A stretch of DNA of 64,000 nt from Bremerella alba. GTDB lineage: Bacteria > Planctomycetota > Planctomycetia > Pirellulales > Pirellulaceae. Position 1 is the stretch's first letter. The number at the start of each line of letters is the position of its first letter. The stretch lies in assembly GCF_013618625.1 (NCBI RefSeq), contig NZ_JABRWO010000003.1, forward strand, positions 409,256 through 473,255, given 5' to 3'. The notes beneath the pieces were generated by a model that worked only from the letters and a program-made list of their open reading frames with translations, was not told the origin of the DNA and searched no databases. This document shows, piece by piece, positions 35,293-45,449 of the stretch. The position numbers were made by a program, and so were the translations under genes.

Positions 35293-35589
35293 TTAGGAAT
35301 CCGCTCGTATAAAAAGCGGAATGCCGCAGACGACCACAAGCAGGATCCAACCCACTAGTTGAAGCATGATTTCAGGCGTAGGTTTGGATGTGGAATGAAC
35401 GCGCCCCTCCTCCGATAGTCGAAACATTCGATCACTGTATTCCGGCCAGAAAATGACCGAAAGGGGCAACAGCATAAACAATGCATGCGAGGCGACCGCC
35501 TGAAAGTCTAGGCTCATCACAAGATGAATCACTAATGAGACGATCGCAACAGCACACGCTGCTATCCGTCCTCGATCCCAGGCGATCAC
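35293..35589 (-). CDS. small membrane protein, unknown function
   Basis: The 98-residue product has three hydrophobic segments (RIAACAVAIVSLVIHLVMSL, ALFMLLPLSVIFWP, LVGWILLVVVCGIPLFI). A longer frame begins at 35646, but that start lies in the terminator hairpin of the preceding gene. GGAGG six bases before a GTG at 35589 gives a better start. No family is recognised. Confidence 0.6.
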   Translation of the reverse strand: MIAWDRGRIAACAVAIVSLVIHLVMSLDFQAVASHALFMLLPLSVIFWPEYSDRMFRLSEEGRVHSTSKPTPEIMLQLVGWILLVVVCGIPLFIRADS

Positions 35590-35616
35590 GTGATTTCCTC
35601 CACTGGTGAAACGAAA

Positions 35617-35647
35617 AATGACCTTAAGTAAGAAGCTTAAGGTCATT
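35617..35647 (-). terminator. terminator after the first VOC gene
   Basis: A perfect 12-bp stem (AATGACCTTAAG with CTTAAGGTCATT) with a 7-base loop is followed on the minus strand by T's. It lies 23 bp after the VOC stop. Confidence 0.85.
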
Positions 35648-35669
35648 CGTCGCAGTCGATAAAATATTA

Positions 35670-36146
35670 TTATTGCTGCTTGCCCATCGACTGAACGGCA
35701 CGATTCAGTTCATCCATGCCGACCTCTCGCTGAGGCGTCGCGAACGACCAGGTATGTCCGAATGGATCAACGATCATTCCGTAGCGATCTCCCCAAAACA
35801 TATCGGTTGGTGGCATCTTGATCGTGGCCCCGGCCGCTTCCGCCTGAGCAATGGCTGCATCGCAGTCCGTGACATAGCGATGGATGGTAACCGGAGTGCC
35901 GCCCAAAGACTTAGGAGATTGCGATTTGCCTTCGCAGTATTCGGGAAAGTCATCGGCCATAAAAATGCTAGCACCGCCGATCGTTAGTTCGACGTGCATG
36001 TATTTATCGCCTGCTTCGGTCGGCAAGCGGAACTTCTCTTCGGCCGCGAACGCTTTCTTGTAAAACTCGATCGCTTCTGAACAGGGATCGCATACCAAGT
36101 AAGGAATAAGGCCGGCGCGGTTAATAGCGGGGGTGGATTGAGTCAT
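35670..36146 (-). CDS. VOC-superfamily protein (glyoxalase/PhnB-like)
   Basis: The 158-residue protein has two beta-alpha-beta-beta-beta modules: LIPYLVCDPCSEAIEFYKKA and FWGDRYGMIVDPFGHTWSFA, typical of the PhnB-like branch. Metal ligands His/Glu can be placed only tentatively. The reaction is unknown; relatives include bleomycin-resistance proteins and epimerases. It follows the second VOC gene on the same strand, 56 bp away. Confidence 0.85.
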   Translation of the reverse strand: MTQSTPAINRAGLIPYLVCDPCSEAIEFYKKAFAAEEKFRLPTEAGDKYMHVELTIGGASIFMADDFPEYCEGKSQSPKSLGGTPVTIHRYVTDCDAAIAQAEAAGATIKMPPTDMFWGDRYGMIVDPFGHTWSFATPQREVGMDELNRAVQSMGKQQ

Positions 36147-36202
36147 GGGGTCTCTTTCTATTTTAAGGATTTGGAAGTTAAGTCGAGGAATGTTATCTGG
36201 GA

Positions 36203-36676
36203 TTAGGCGTCGTCATAGGCGGTTTGCAACGCGACGACATCCAGTTTCTGCATCTGCAACATGGCCGCGATTACCATTTGAGCCTTATCTTGATTGGCGT
36301 CACTGATCAGACGGGGCAAGAGAGTTGGCACAACTTGCCAGAAGACGCCGTACTTATCTTTCAGCCAACCGCACTGAGATGTCTCGCCTCCGACGGAGAG
36401 TTTCTCCCAGAAGTGATCCACCTCTTGGGCTGATTCGCAGTGGATCACGAATGAAACAGCTTCGTTGAAGGTAAAGTGCGGACCGCCATTGAGGGCCACA
36501 AACTTCTGGCCTTGAAGTTCAAACTCGATCGTCATAATCGAGCCTACGGGCCCCGGTCCCACTTCGCCGTACTTGGTTTGCGTCAAGACTCGTGAATCGT
36601 CGAAGATCGAAAGGTAGAACTCGACGGCTTCCTCGGCCTGATCGTTAAACCAAAGAAAGGGGGTGATGCGCTGCAT
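36203..36676 (-). CDS. VOC-superfamily protein (3-demethylubiquinone methyltransferase-like fold)
   Basis: The 157-residue protein has ITPFLWFNDQAEEAVEFYLS at the N-terminus and FVALNGGPHFTFNEAVSFVI followed by CESAQEVDHFWEKL in the middle, the pattern of the PhnB/DUF1811-like family named after 3-demethylubiquinone methyltransferases. The reaction is unknown. It forms a likely two-gene unit with the next VOC gene. Confidence 0.85.
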   Translation of the reverse strand: MQRITPFLWFNDQAEEAVEFYLSIFDDSRVLTQTKYGEVGPGPVGSIMTIEFELQGQKFVALNGGPHFTFNEAVSFVIHCESAQEVDHFWEKLSVGGETSQCGWLKDKYGVFWQVVPTLLPRLISDANQDKAQMVIAAMLQMQKLDVVALQTAYDDA

Positions 36677-36765
36677 GAAATCGATTCTCCCAGTTTGGTC
36701 GTGATGCCTGTTTGGAGAGTAGTCGATCTCGCTGCGTGCATTTCGACATGCGATCTAAAAATCGA

Positions 36766-37857
36766 TTAAACCACGGCGACTTTGACGCAGTTGATTGGCG
36801 GAAGCGAGTCGAACAAGCAGTTCCACTCGTCGCCACTATCGTGCCCCATCCATACTTGACCGGTGGTTGTACCGAAATAAATTGCAGGGTCGGCCAGCGT
36901 ATCGGTCGTCATCGCATCACGCAGCACCGTAAAATAGCCGTCGTGCTTGGGTAATCCTTTCGATAGCTTTTTCCATTTCTTGCCTCCGGAAGTGCTTCGC
37001 CAAACGGCAGGTTTCCCTTCTGGGCACGTTCGTGTCATGGGCTCTAGGGGGACGACATAGATCGTATTGGGATCGTGCGGATGAACGACAATAGGGAAGC
37101 CGAAGTCCGAAGGCAGCCCATCGGCGATCGATTGCCAAGTGTGGCCGTAATCATCGCTACGTAGCACTCCGATCCCAGGGCGTTCAGGCCAACCGCCATG
37201 ATTTTGCATATACAGTCGGCCAGGAGCATCGGGATGCCGAGCTATCTTGTGTACGCACTGACCGAATTCTGGGTAGGGATTGGGATCGAATCCAGCTCCC
37301 ACCCCATCGTTGGCAGCGTTAAACGTTTGTCCACCATCTTCACTGAGGTAATGTCCCCCAGTGGAGATACCCAGGTGAATGCGTTCCCCGTCGCGGACAA
37401 TCGTATGCAGGCACAAACCGCCTGCGCCAGGCTGCCAGTCTTTTGAGTGCTTGTGATTACTGATACCAGCGATCATCTCCCAAGAGTTGCCACCATCTTC
37501 GCTCCGAAAAAGCGAGGCAGGTTCGACACCAGCCCATATCTCTTGGTTGTCGGTGCCTGGCTCAAGTGACCAGATATTTGCGAGGACACGGCCATCAGTT
37601 TCAGGAAACGCAGGCGCGGACTTGGTTTCCTTGAACTTCTTACCCAGATCGGATGAGGTTAGCACCTTCATCCCAAACCAGGCATTGCAACTCGAAGCGA
37701 AAATGCGAGGGGACTTACGGGTATCAATCAAAGCCGAATAAACGGCGACCCCAGAGCCGAACGGTCCCCGCAACGAGAATCGCCCTCGCGACTTACTGGC
37801 CTCGGCAACGAATAGCCCCTTCTTGGTCCCAATGCACAAAACAACGCGATCGGCCAT
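36766..37857 (-). CDS. BNR/sialidase-like beta-propeller protein
   Basis: The 363-residue protein has at least four BNR/Asp-box motifs (SEDGGNSWEM, SEDGGQTFNA, SDDYGHTWQS, STSGGKKWKK), the pattern of sialidase/xyloglucanase-like propellers. There is no signal peptide. It starts two bases after the stop of the ThiS/MoaD-like gene, so the two are translationally linked. Substrate unknown; the annotation as exo-alpha-sialidase is by fold only. Confidence 0.8.
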   Translation of the reverse strand: MADRVVLCIGTKKGLFVAEASKSRGRFSLRGPFGSGVAVYSALIDTRKSPRIFASSCNAWFGMKVLTSSDLGKKFKETKSAPAFPETDGRVLANIWSLEPGTDNQEIWAGVEPASLFRSEDGGNSWEMIAGISNHKHSKDWQPGAGGLCLHTIVRDGERIHLGISTGGHYLSEDGGQTFNAANDGVGAGFDPNPYPEFGQCVHKIARHPDAPGRLYMQNHGGWPERPGIGVLRSDDYGHTWQSIADGLPSDFGFPIVVHPHDPNTIYVVPLEPMTRTCPEGKPAVWRSTSGGKKWKKLSKGLPKHDGYFTVLRDAMTTDTLADPAIYFGTTTGQVWMGHDSGDEWNCLFDSLPPINCVKVAVV

Positions 37858-37859
37858 CT

Positions 37860-38135
37860 TCAGCCTCCTGATACTGCGGTCATAATGAAAAGAAGATCCC
37901 CTGGTTCTAGCTTCTTCTGCAGCCCGTCGACTCGATGGATAATCGTCTCATTGATATACAAGTTGATGTGTTTGCGAACGGCTCCCGTCTCGTCGCAGAC
38001 ACTGCGATAGAGTTTTGGCTGGTGGTTTTTCAGGTCGGTTAGGGCGTCCTGAACCGAGCCAGCGTTAACCTCTACCTCGGACTTGCCCGCGCACTCGTGC
38101 CGGAGTGCGTACGGTATTTGAACGGAAACAGACAT
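37860..38135 (-). CDS. ThiS/MoaD-like ubiquitin-fold protein
   Basis: The 91-residue protein has the MoaD/ThiS beta-grasp pattern (VSVQIPYALRHECAGKSEVE, then PGDLLFIMTAVSGG) and ends in Gly-Gly, the thiocarboxylation and conjugation site of the family. The frame extends five codons upstream to a TTG, but the ATG at 38135 is more likely. No moaE, thiG or E1-like gene is nearby; its partner in sequence is the propeller gene 2 bp downstream. Confidence 0.8.
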   Translation of the reverse strand: MSVSVQIPYALRHECAGKSEVEVNAGSVQDALTDLKNHQPKLYRSVCDETGAVRKHINLYINETIIHRVDGLQKKLEPGDLLFIMTAVSGG

Positions 38136-38409
38136 GGTGAGAAGAGCCAACTAATAAAACTGAGGAAAAGAGGACTCGGTAAATAGCATCCCCTGGAAGC
38201 TAGTCGAAGACGGATGGTCGTGATCGACCGAGGCCAGGAAAAAGTTTAGAAGACCAGTTGACCGGGATAAAGGATTTGCCTCCCAGCTGAAGGCAAGTGG
38301 GCAATTTATCAAGAATCCTGTGTTTTGTTCTATTCATCCAGGTGCGTCGATGATAGGATAATTTTAAATTATCTACTGCTTTTAGGCCGTCTCATCTTTA
38401 GGCACCACT

Positions 38410-39264
38410 ATGTCACGTTCTTCGTGTCGTTCAGCGTTCACCCTCGTAGAACTTCTGGTTGTGATCGCCATTATTGGCATCCTGATTGCTTTGTTGCTTC
38501 CGGCTGTGCAGATGGCACGTGAATCGGCTCGAAGAACCGAATGCGTCAACCACCTCAAGCAACTCGGTTTAGCCTTTCATAACCATCACGACATTCTGCA
38601 GAAGTTCCCACATGGAGGCATCAATGCTCCTGACGGCGACCCATGTTGCCAAGGCGAGCATTCCGAACGGACGCAATGGAGTTGGCCTTATCAAATTCTG
38701 CCGTATATCGAGCAGAACAATCTCTACGACAACACGAATCACAACCAGGTTTATCAAACGGCAGTCGAACTCTATTACTGTCCCAGTCGTCGAAGTGCTC
38801 AGGGATACGGCGGATCGTCGCATGCTCGGATTGATTATGCCGCCAACGCCGGGACCGACAATGAAGGGGATAATGGAGTTACACGCCGGCAAGACCGGGC
38901 AAGAACTGGGTTTCAGGACATTGTCGACGGTACATCAAACACCATGATGGTCGGAGAAAAGCAAACCGACAGGACTTACGATTCCGGGTGCTGCGATGAC
39001 AACGAGAACCCCTACAATCCTGGTTGGGAAGTTGATATCTACCGCCGGGGCAATTCGCCCCCAGACCACGACCGAAATCACCCCGAGACAGTTTTAGGGA
39101 CCGATTCCAATTCCAACCTCTTTGGAGCGGCCCACCCCAGCGGCATCAACACGGTATTGGTGGACGGATCGGTGAGATTTGTCAGCTACACGGTCGACGG
39201 AGAAATGTTCCGTCGCCTGTGCGTGATAGACGACGGATTAGTGGTCAGCCACGACTCGCTATAA
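38410..39264 (+). CDS. DUF1559 pilin-like exported protein
   Basis: The 284-residue protein begins with a prepilin-type signal (RSAFTLVELLVVIAIIGILI). It contains the DUF1559 landmarks ARRTECVNHLKQLGLAFHNH and the C-terminal GAAHPSGINTVLVDGSVRFV. Planctomycetes carry very many copies of this family; a surface or pseudopilus role is presumed. It is a single gene with no neighbour of the same system. Confidence 0.92.
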   Translation: MSRSSCRSAFTLVELLVVIAIIGILIALLLPAVQMARESARRTECVNHLKQLGLAFHNHHDILQKFPHGGINAPDGDPCCQGEHSERTQWSWPYQILPYIEQNNLYDNTNHNQVYQTAVELYYCPSRRSAQGYGGSSHARIDYAANAGTDNEGDNGVTRRQDRARTGFQDIVDGTSNTMMVGEKQTDRTYDSGCCDDNENPYNPGWEVDIYRRGNSPPDHDRNHPETVLGTDSNSNLFGAAHPSGINTVLVDGSVRFVSYTVDGEMFRRLCVIDDGLVVSHDSL

Positions 39265-39337
39265 TTTTCCCAATTACAGCGAACCTCGGGTCTGAAATCG
39301 TGACTAGATTTATATCGAAATCATCGGTAACCCCGCA

Positions 39338-39366
39338 TTGTCAATCTTGAACCATGTGGGTATATT
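39338..39366 (+). promoter_or_regulatory. promoter of tRNA-Pro
   Basis: TTGTCA (39338-39343) and TATATT (39361-39366) are separated by 17 bases, ending 10 bases before the tRNA. It is the best sigma70-like promoter in the window. Confidence 0.65.
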
Positions 39367-39376
39367 CGTAAGTCCT

Positions 39377-39451
39377 CGGGATGTGGCGCAGTCTGGCTAG
39401 CGCATCTGCTTTGGGAGCAGAGGGTCGTAGGTTCGAATCCTATCATCCCGA
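39377..39451 (+). tRNA. tRNA-Pro (anticodon TGG)
   Basis: The acceptor stem CGGGATG/CATCCCG, anticodon stem TCTGC/GCAGA with loop TTTGGGA and the T arm with GTTCGAATCC form a full cloverleaf. The anticodon is TGG. The CCA end is not encoded. A terminator follows. Confidence 0.96.
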
Positions 39452-39458
39452 CTCAAAA

Positions 39459-39494
39459 AACCTTTCGTAAGTTTGGCTTGCGAAAGGTTTTTTT
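39459..39494 (+). terminator. terminator after tRNA-Pro
   Basis: AACCTTTCG pairs with CGAAAGGTT over nine bases and is followed by seven T. Confidence 0.88.
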
Positions 39495-39561
39495 GTGCTT
39501 GAACACAAGCTTATGCCGTCGTCTAAAACGCTACGAGTGATGTAGCGTTTCGGTGCCTTGC

Positions 39562-40323
39562 CTAATAGAGGCTAGATGTCGACAGCGTGGCGACGATTGG
39601 GGAACCTTGAGTCACAATGATTGTGTGCTCGAATTGGGCCGTGAGGTTTTCAGGGTGCCCGATAAGTGTCCAGCCATCTTCCGCCTCATTCAAGTAAGAA
39701 CTTCGAGTCGAAAGAAACGGTTCGATAGCGATCACTTGGCCCAGTTGAAGGCGTCGAGTATCGATTTGGTTATAGTATCCGACGATCCCTTCCGGCTCTT
39801 CATGCAGGCTTCTCCCGACGCCGTGGCCTCCGAGATTCTTGACTGTTTTGAACCCGTGCGACTTCGCCGTACGTTCAATCGCCTTCCCGATGTGGTTGAT
39901 AGGGGAGCCTGCTTTGGCTTCCATAATTGCGTGATCTAACGCAATCTTGGCCGCCCGACACAACCGATCTTTTAAGCTGGAAATTGGGGGGACCACCACC
40001 GTACCGGCCGTATCTGCAAAGTAACCGTCCAGTTCTGCGGAGACGTCCACATTGACGATATCACCGCCGCAAATGATCCGCTCACCGGGAATCCCGTGAG
40101 CCGCTTCTTCGTTAATGCTGATGCAGGTAGTGCCAGGGAAGTCGTAGGTGATCTTAGGGGCTGATATCGCTCCGTATCTCGCTAGCATCTCTGCCGCGAA
40201 GTCGTCCAGTTCAGCCGTTGCCATTCCAGGTTCGACAACTCTCAGCATGGCATCCCGAACGCGGGCAACGACTTGACCAATACGAAGAACCCCATCGACA
40301 TCGTGCTGGCCTTCTACCGTCAT
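39562..40323 (-). CDS. map: methionine aminopeptidase, type I
   Basis: The enzyme removes the N-terminal Met of new proteins. It has the metal-binding residues of the pita-bread fold: ICGGDIVNVDVSAELDGYFA (Asp), DTAGTVV (Asp), NLGGHGVGRSLHEEP (His), AIEPFLS (Glu) and the last Glu near AQFEHTIIV. The frame reaches 40374 through a TTG, but the ATG at 40323 is preferred, giving 253 residues. It is a single-gene unit upstream of parB's terminator. Confidence 0.95.
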   Translation of the reverse strand: MTVEGQHDVDGVLRIGQVVARVRDAMLRVVEPGMATAELDDFAAEMLARYGAISAPKITYDFPGTTCISINEEAAHGIPGERIICGGDIVNVDVSAELDGYFADTAGTVVVPPISSLKDRLCRAAKIALDHAIMEAKAGSPINHIGKAIERTAKSHGFKTVKNLGGHGVGRSLHEEPEGIVGYYNQIDTRRLQLGQVIAIEPFLSTRSSYLNEAEDGWTLIGHPENLTAQFEHTIIVTQGSPIVATLSTSSLY

Positions 40324-40594
40324 TATTAAATCTCGATCTATGGTGAAAGTGGAAAGTATTAAATTCCGGAGCAATCAATCAACGCTACCTTGAAACAGAT
40401 GATTCAAATCTATACTGAAACGATTGGGTGGCCAATAGACTGGAATCAGATTGGAAACGTCGATAGAGAACCCTGAAGCAGACAGTTAGGTAGAAGTAGA
40501 TTGGCTGATCGATAGCGTTTTACGGACTATTGTCACCAAAAGCGAGAAGCGACCTGTGGACGATTCGGAAGCCGTCACCCCCACCCCAAAAGAA
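40324..40594. other. intergenic region between map and parB terminator, nothing recognised
   Basis: About 270 bases with no gene, repeat or clear palindrome. It probably holds the map promoter. Confidence 0.35.
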
Positions 40595-40618
40595 ACAGGG
40601 AGCCGTGAGGCTCCCTGT
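40595..40618 (-). terminator. hairpin after parB
   Basis: A perfect 10-bp stem (ACAGGGAGCC with GGCTCCCTGT) with the tetraloop GTGA follows the parB stop by 30 bp. The T-run is short and interrupted. Confidence 0.75.
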
Positions 40619-40648
40619 CGTAATTACCGAATCGTTGTTCCCACGTGG

Positions 40649-41629
40649 CTAAGCAGCCCGGCGGTCTTCTTCGGTGTCGGCGAGCAAGTACTCGTTTAAC
40701 CGATCGAATTCATCCGCGTTTTTAAAGTGGATGACAATTTTGCCTCCCTTGGTCGCCTGCTTGATGTCGACCTTGGTACCCAAGGCCATACGCAGGTCTT
40801 CTTCGAGTGAAACGACCTGTTGCGACTTCGTCCGCGAGCCCTTCTTGGCCGGAGTTGTCGCGATGGCTGGTTCTTCCCCGTTGAGGAAGTCTTGCACGGC
40901 TTGCTCAGTCGCACGGACGCTCCAGCCATCCTTGGCAATCCGCTTGGCGAATTCGTTTTGGATCTCTTCTTCGCCTAGTGGCAAGAGTGCCCGGGCATGC
41001 CCTTGGGAAAGCTCACCAGCGTGTATCGAAGACTTTACAGCATCAGGCAGATCCAGCAGGCGGACCAGGTTAGCGATGGTGCTGCGGTCGACCTTGATCC
41101 GGTCAGCAAGTTCGCTTTGGGTAGCGTCGTGCTGCTCGAGGTAACGCTGGAAACTAATGGCCTTTTCCAGTGGGTTGAGATCCTGACGCTGCAGATTTTC
41201 GACGATGGCCAGTTCGGCGACCAGACGATCGTCCGCTTCGCGAACCAGTGCCGGAATGGAGTCCCAGCCAGCGATGCCGGCCGCACGCAAACGACGCTCA
41301 CCGCTGATCAGTTGGAAGCGATCCCCGACCTGACGTACAACGATCGGTTGAAGGATATCATGCTCCTTCAAGCTCTCGGCCAGCGAGGTGATCTCGGCGT
41401 CGTCGAAGTGATGCCGCGGCTGAAACGGGTTGCGGTCGATCTGGTCGAGCGCGATCCGCGAAGAGTCTTTCTTTTGTGAGGCTTCCTCAGTGAAGTCCGA
41501 CTCGGCCAAGCGAGGACGGAATGGAACCGTCTCGGTGGCTTCTTCTTGCAATTCTACTTCCGCTGTTTCATCGGTTGGGTCTCCCAACAGAGCGGCCAGA
41601 CCACGTCCCAATCGCTTTTGTCTAGTCAC
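40649..41629 (-). CDS. parB: chromosome partitioning protein ParB
   Basis: The 326-residue CTPase/DNA-binding protein loads onto parS. It has the N-terminal ParB/Srx box (LKEHDILQPIVVRQVGDRFQ, then LISGERRLRAA), the helix-turn-helix TQSELADRIKVDRSTIANLV and a C-terminal dimer domain. GTG start at 41629 overlaps the parA stop by eight bases. With parA and three parS sites it forms a complete ParABS system. Confidence 0.96.
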   Translation of the reverse strand: MTRQKRLGRGLAALLGDPTDETAEVELQEEATETVPFRPRLAESDFTEEASQKKDSSRIALDQIDRNPFQPRHHFDDAEITSLAESLKEHDILQPIVVRQVGDRFQLISGERRLRAAGIAGWDSIPALVREADDRLVAELAIVENLQRQDLNPLEKAISFQRYLEQHDATQSELADRIKVDRSTIANLVRLLDLPDAVKSSIHAGELSQGHARALLPLGEEEIQNEFAKRIAKDGWSVRATEQAVQDFLNGEEPAIATTPAKKGSRTKSQQVVSLEEDLRMALGTKVDIKQATKGGKIVIHFKNADEFDRLNEYLLADTEEDRRAA

Positions 41630-42368
41630 GATCTAAAACCTCCATGCACAATTCCATATGAGCACGTGCCCCGCGGCTGCGAGGTGCGTGGGTAATTACT
41701 GATTGACCGAAGCTAGGTGCTTCGGAAACCCAGTGATCCCGAGGGACCACCGTATCGAAAACGATATCGCCAAAGAAATCGCGAACCTCTTGTTCGACCT
41801 CGTGAGTTAGTTCTAGGGTCGGGTCGTACATCGTCAGTACGATCCCACCAAACTCAAGCTTGCCAGGCGGACGCCGCATGACATCGCGGATCACCTTGAT
41901 CATCTGCGTGAGCCCCTCCATCGCGAAGTACTCGGCCTGGATGGGCATGAGGACTTCCGTCGAGGCAGCCAAAGCGGTTTGCGTGATTGCGCCGACTGAA
42001 GGGGGGCAGTCGATCAGGACATAGTCGAACTGATTCATGCCGGACTCGAGATGATTGGTCAGGACGGCCGACGTCGTCTTCTCGCCTCCGGCCAAACGTT
42101 CCACGTCCTCGAAGCTGCGGCTGCCGGGAACCAGGAAGAGGTTCTCTATCTTGGTTTCCAGAATCGACTCGCCTAAAGCCTGATCTGAAACCAGTGGATG
42201 ACGCTCGGTCGGCTTCTGCCCGACGCCGGTGGTCGCATTGCATTGGGGGTCGAGGTCGACGAGCAACGTGCGCATTTCGGCCATGGCCAACCCTGCGGCC
42301 AGGTTGATGGCCGTGGTGGTCTTACCGACGCCTCCCTTTTGGTTGGCGATGCACAGGATGCGAGCCAT
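41622..42368 (-). CDS. parA: chromosome partitioning ATPase ParA (Soj)
   Basis: The 248-residue Walker ATPase has the deviant Walker A ANQKGGVGKTTTAINLAAGL, the Walker A' LLVDLDPQCNATTG and Walker B YVLIDCPPSVGAITQ. It lacks the N-terminal DNA-binding domain of plasmid ParA, as in chromosomal Soj proteins. It starts 100 bp after the first parS copy and overlaps parB by eight bases. Confidence 0.97.
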   Translation of the reverse strand: MARILCIANQKGGVGKTTTAINLAAGLAMAEMRTLLVDLDPQCNATTGVGQKPTERHPLVSDQALGESILETKIENLFLVPGSRSFEDVERLAGGEKTTSAVLTNHLESGMNQFDYVLIDCPPSVGAITQTALAASTEVLMPIQAEYFAMEGLTQMIKVIRDVMRRPPGKLEFGGIVLTMYDPTLELTHEVEQEVRDFFGDIVFDTVVPRDHWVSEAPSFGQSVITHAPRSRGARAHMELCMEVLDRD

Positions 42369-42469
42369 GATGCCTCAATGCAGTAACGAGTCGAAAATCC
42401 GTTTTCGAGGTGAGGATTTTAGACACGAACGTGAAAACGAGGAAACGGCACTTTGGCTACTTGATGGCC

Positions 42470-42485
42470 TGTTTCACGTGAAACA
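42470..42485. promoter_or_regulatory. parS site 1
   Basis: TGTTTCACGTGAAACA is an exact match to the 16-bp chromosomal parS consensus. It lies 102 bp upstream of the parA start. Confidence 0.95.
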
Positions 42486-42502
42486 TTCGTGCGCATCTTA
42501 TG

Positions 42503-42518
42503 TGTTTCACGTGAAACA
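42503..42518. promoter_or_regulatory. parS site 2
   Basis: A second exact copy of TGTTTCACGTGAAACA, 17 bases from site 1. Confidence 0.95.
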
Positions 42519-42575
42519 CCCAGATTACAGGATCGTGAAAGGACGAGCATCTGCTCCAGGTGCGGCATTCGATCC

Positions 42576-42591
42576 TGTTTCACGTGAAACG
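42576..42591. promoter_or_regulatory. parS site 3
   Basis: TGTTTCACGTGAAACG, 15 of 16 bases of the parS consensus, five bases beyond the stop of the DUF1015 gene. Confidence 0.9.
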
Positions 42592-42596
42592 CTTCG

Positions 42597-43898
42597 CTAC
42601 GAGAACGGATGGATCACTAATCCGCAGGGTGGAATTGGCTGGGTGGCGACCGTCTGCAGGAAGCCAACCTCTCTGTGCTGCAGATCCTGGTATTGGCTCA
42701 TCGTGATAGGGCGGAGCAGAGCGGCAAGCCGAACGTTCTTACCCGTGTCTTCGTCCAGGGCATCAACAAGATGGTCGACCGAGCGGACAAAGGTTTCATT
42801 GGCATCGGCCGTCTCCAGCAGTTCGGTCAGGATTAACCACTCCCATAAGTTGTTGTCTAGTTCCCGCCAGAGATCGTCTCGTTCCGGGGTGGCTCCTTCC
42901 ATCTTCAATTGGCCGTCCGCCGTCAGCTGGGCACTGACCCAGGTCTCGTCTGCGGCACAAAAGATCCCAAGGTGGCCCAACTCGCCGCTGGTTTGAAGTT
43001 CTTCCCAGAGGGCAGACGCGACATGACGACCTTGTCCGAAGACATAGCAATCAAAGTGAACGCCCAACTTCTCGATCAGCTCTGGGCTGGAGAGAGGAGG
43101 TGCCTGGTGAGCAAGCGGAAAACTAGGCAAGACCTCAAGTCCCGGTTCCGTCATCTCGAAGAACACCGTCAAAGCGACATTGGCCGGGTGCTGCGGAGTC
43201 AGTTCTCCCTGCTGGGACAGTTCGTAACGATAGAGGGTCGCCGCGGCTAAATCGTCTGGGTTGACGTGATGCAGTTGACGATGGGCCATCTTCTCACGTA
43301 TCAATCCAATCAGGTTATGATCGGTCACTGGCCATAAACGGTGGATGACGCCTGCCCCATCCTTAGCGACCAATGGAGTCGCCGTCGCAATATGGTTCTC
43401 CAGATCTTGCTGCACCGAAATGCTAGGGTCGGCATAGAGAGATACCTGAGGACAGATATCGGCCTGGACTGCTCGGAGTCGATCAAGCCGTGAAGCCGAA
43501 CTCTCGGCAAGCAGGACCTGAACCGCCTCGTACTGCTGCTGGTCGATATCCTCGAGGGCGAGCCCTGCCAGAAAACCCCTTCGTGTCACCCGCTGACCCT
43601 GCCAGTCGAATTCTTGGTGATAGACATAAATTGCCGGGTCAGGCTCGCGTTGTAGAACGCCTTGCCGCTGCCAGTCGGTTAGGAAACGCTTTGCCCGGGA
43701 GAAGCGATTGTTATTTTCGTCATCCCCTGGCTCTTCACGATTGGTCAGAACGCGCACGACATTCGCTGGATGGCATTTGTAAAGTTCGTCGATCTGCTCT
43801 GGCGTCAACTTGTCGGCTGGCGGTGCAATGACGTCTGCCAATGCGCCAATATGGCCGAGGTCGTAACGCAGTCCGTGAATGGCTCGAATGTCTGGCAT
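42597..43898 (-). CDS. DUF1015-family protein
   Basis: The product (433 residues from the ATG at 43898) begins MPDIRAIHGLRYDLGHIGAL followed by DVIAPPADKLTPEQIDELYK and NVVRVLTN, and has YEAVQVLLAESSASRLDRLR and DGAGVIHRLWPVTD, the landmarks of DUF1015. In some bacteria members are linked to serine kinase or SerR-like functions; nothing here shows which. The frame extends to 43967 without support. It lies between the parS sites and ahcY. Confidence 0.85.
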   Translation of the reverse strand: MPDIRAIHGLRYDLGHIGALADVIAPPADKLTPEQIDELYKCHPANVVRVLTNREEPGDDENNNRFSRAKRFLTDWQRQGVLQREPDPAIYVYHQEFDWQGQRVTRRGFLAGLALEDIDQQQYEAVQVLLAESSASRLDRLRAVQADICPQVSLYADPSISVQQDLENHIATATPLVAKDGAGVIHRLWPVTDHNLIGLIREKMAHRQLHHVNPDDLAAATLYRYELSQQGELTPQHPANVALTVFFEMTEPGLEVLPSFPLAHQAPPLSSPELIEKLGVHFDCYVFGQGRHVASALWEELQTSGELGHLGIFCAADETWVSAQLTADGQLKMEGATPERDDLWRELDNNLWEWLILTELLETADANETFVRSVDHLVDALDEDTGKNVRLAALLRPITMSQYQDLQHREVGFLQTVATQPIPPCGLVIHPFS

Positions 43899-43936
43899 GA
43901 AATATTTCGTGCTGTTTGTTAACAGGTAAATAAAAA

Positions 43937-43961
43937 GGGACTCGCCACATGTGCGAGTCCC
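43937..43961 (-). terminator. terminator after ahcY
   Basis: GGGACTCGC pairs with GCGAGTCCC over nine bases, followed by T's on the minus strand. It lies 42 bp after the ahcY stop. Confidence 0.85.
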
Positions 43962-44002
43962 TCCCATTTTAACCGATTGCGACCAATAACGGCCCCGCGG
44001 AA

Positions 44003-45331
<1,329 letters not shown>

Positions 45332-45449
45332 TATGAACTCCACCTTGTATTGGAGGGACCGGGGGATGAGCCCAATGCGAAACTCCACACCAGGGGGTCG
45401 CCGGAAGACTCATTAAATACGCAAAACATTGCGCCGCAACTAATCTGTT

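Noticed and set aside
35590..35646. Longer N-terminus of the small membrane protein
   Set aside because: It is part of the 12-bp terminator stem of the preceding VOC gene; a better start with GGAGG lies at 35589.
42229..42996. Plus-strand open frame spanning parA start, parS sites and the DUF1015 end
   Set aside because: It reads through parS sites and opposite two certain genes.
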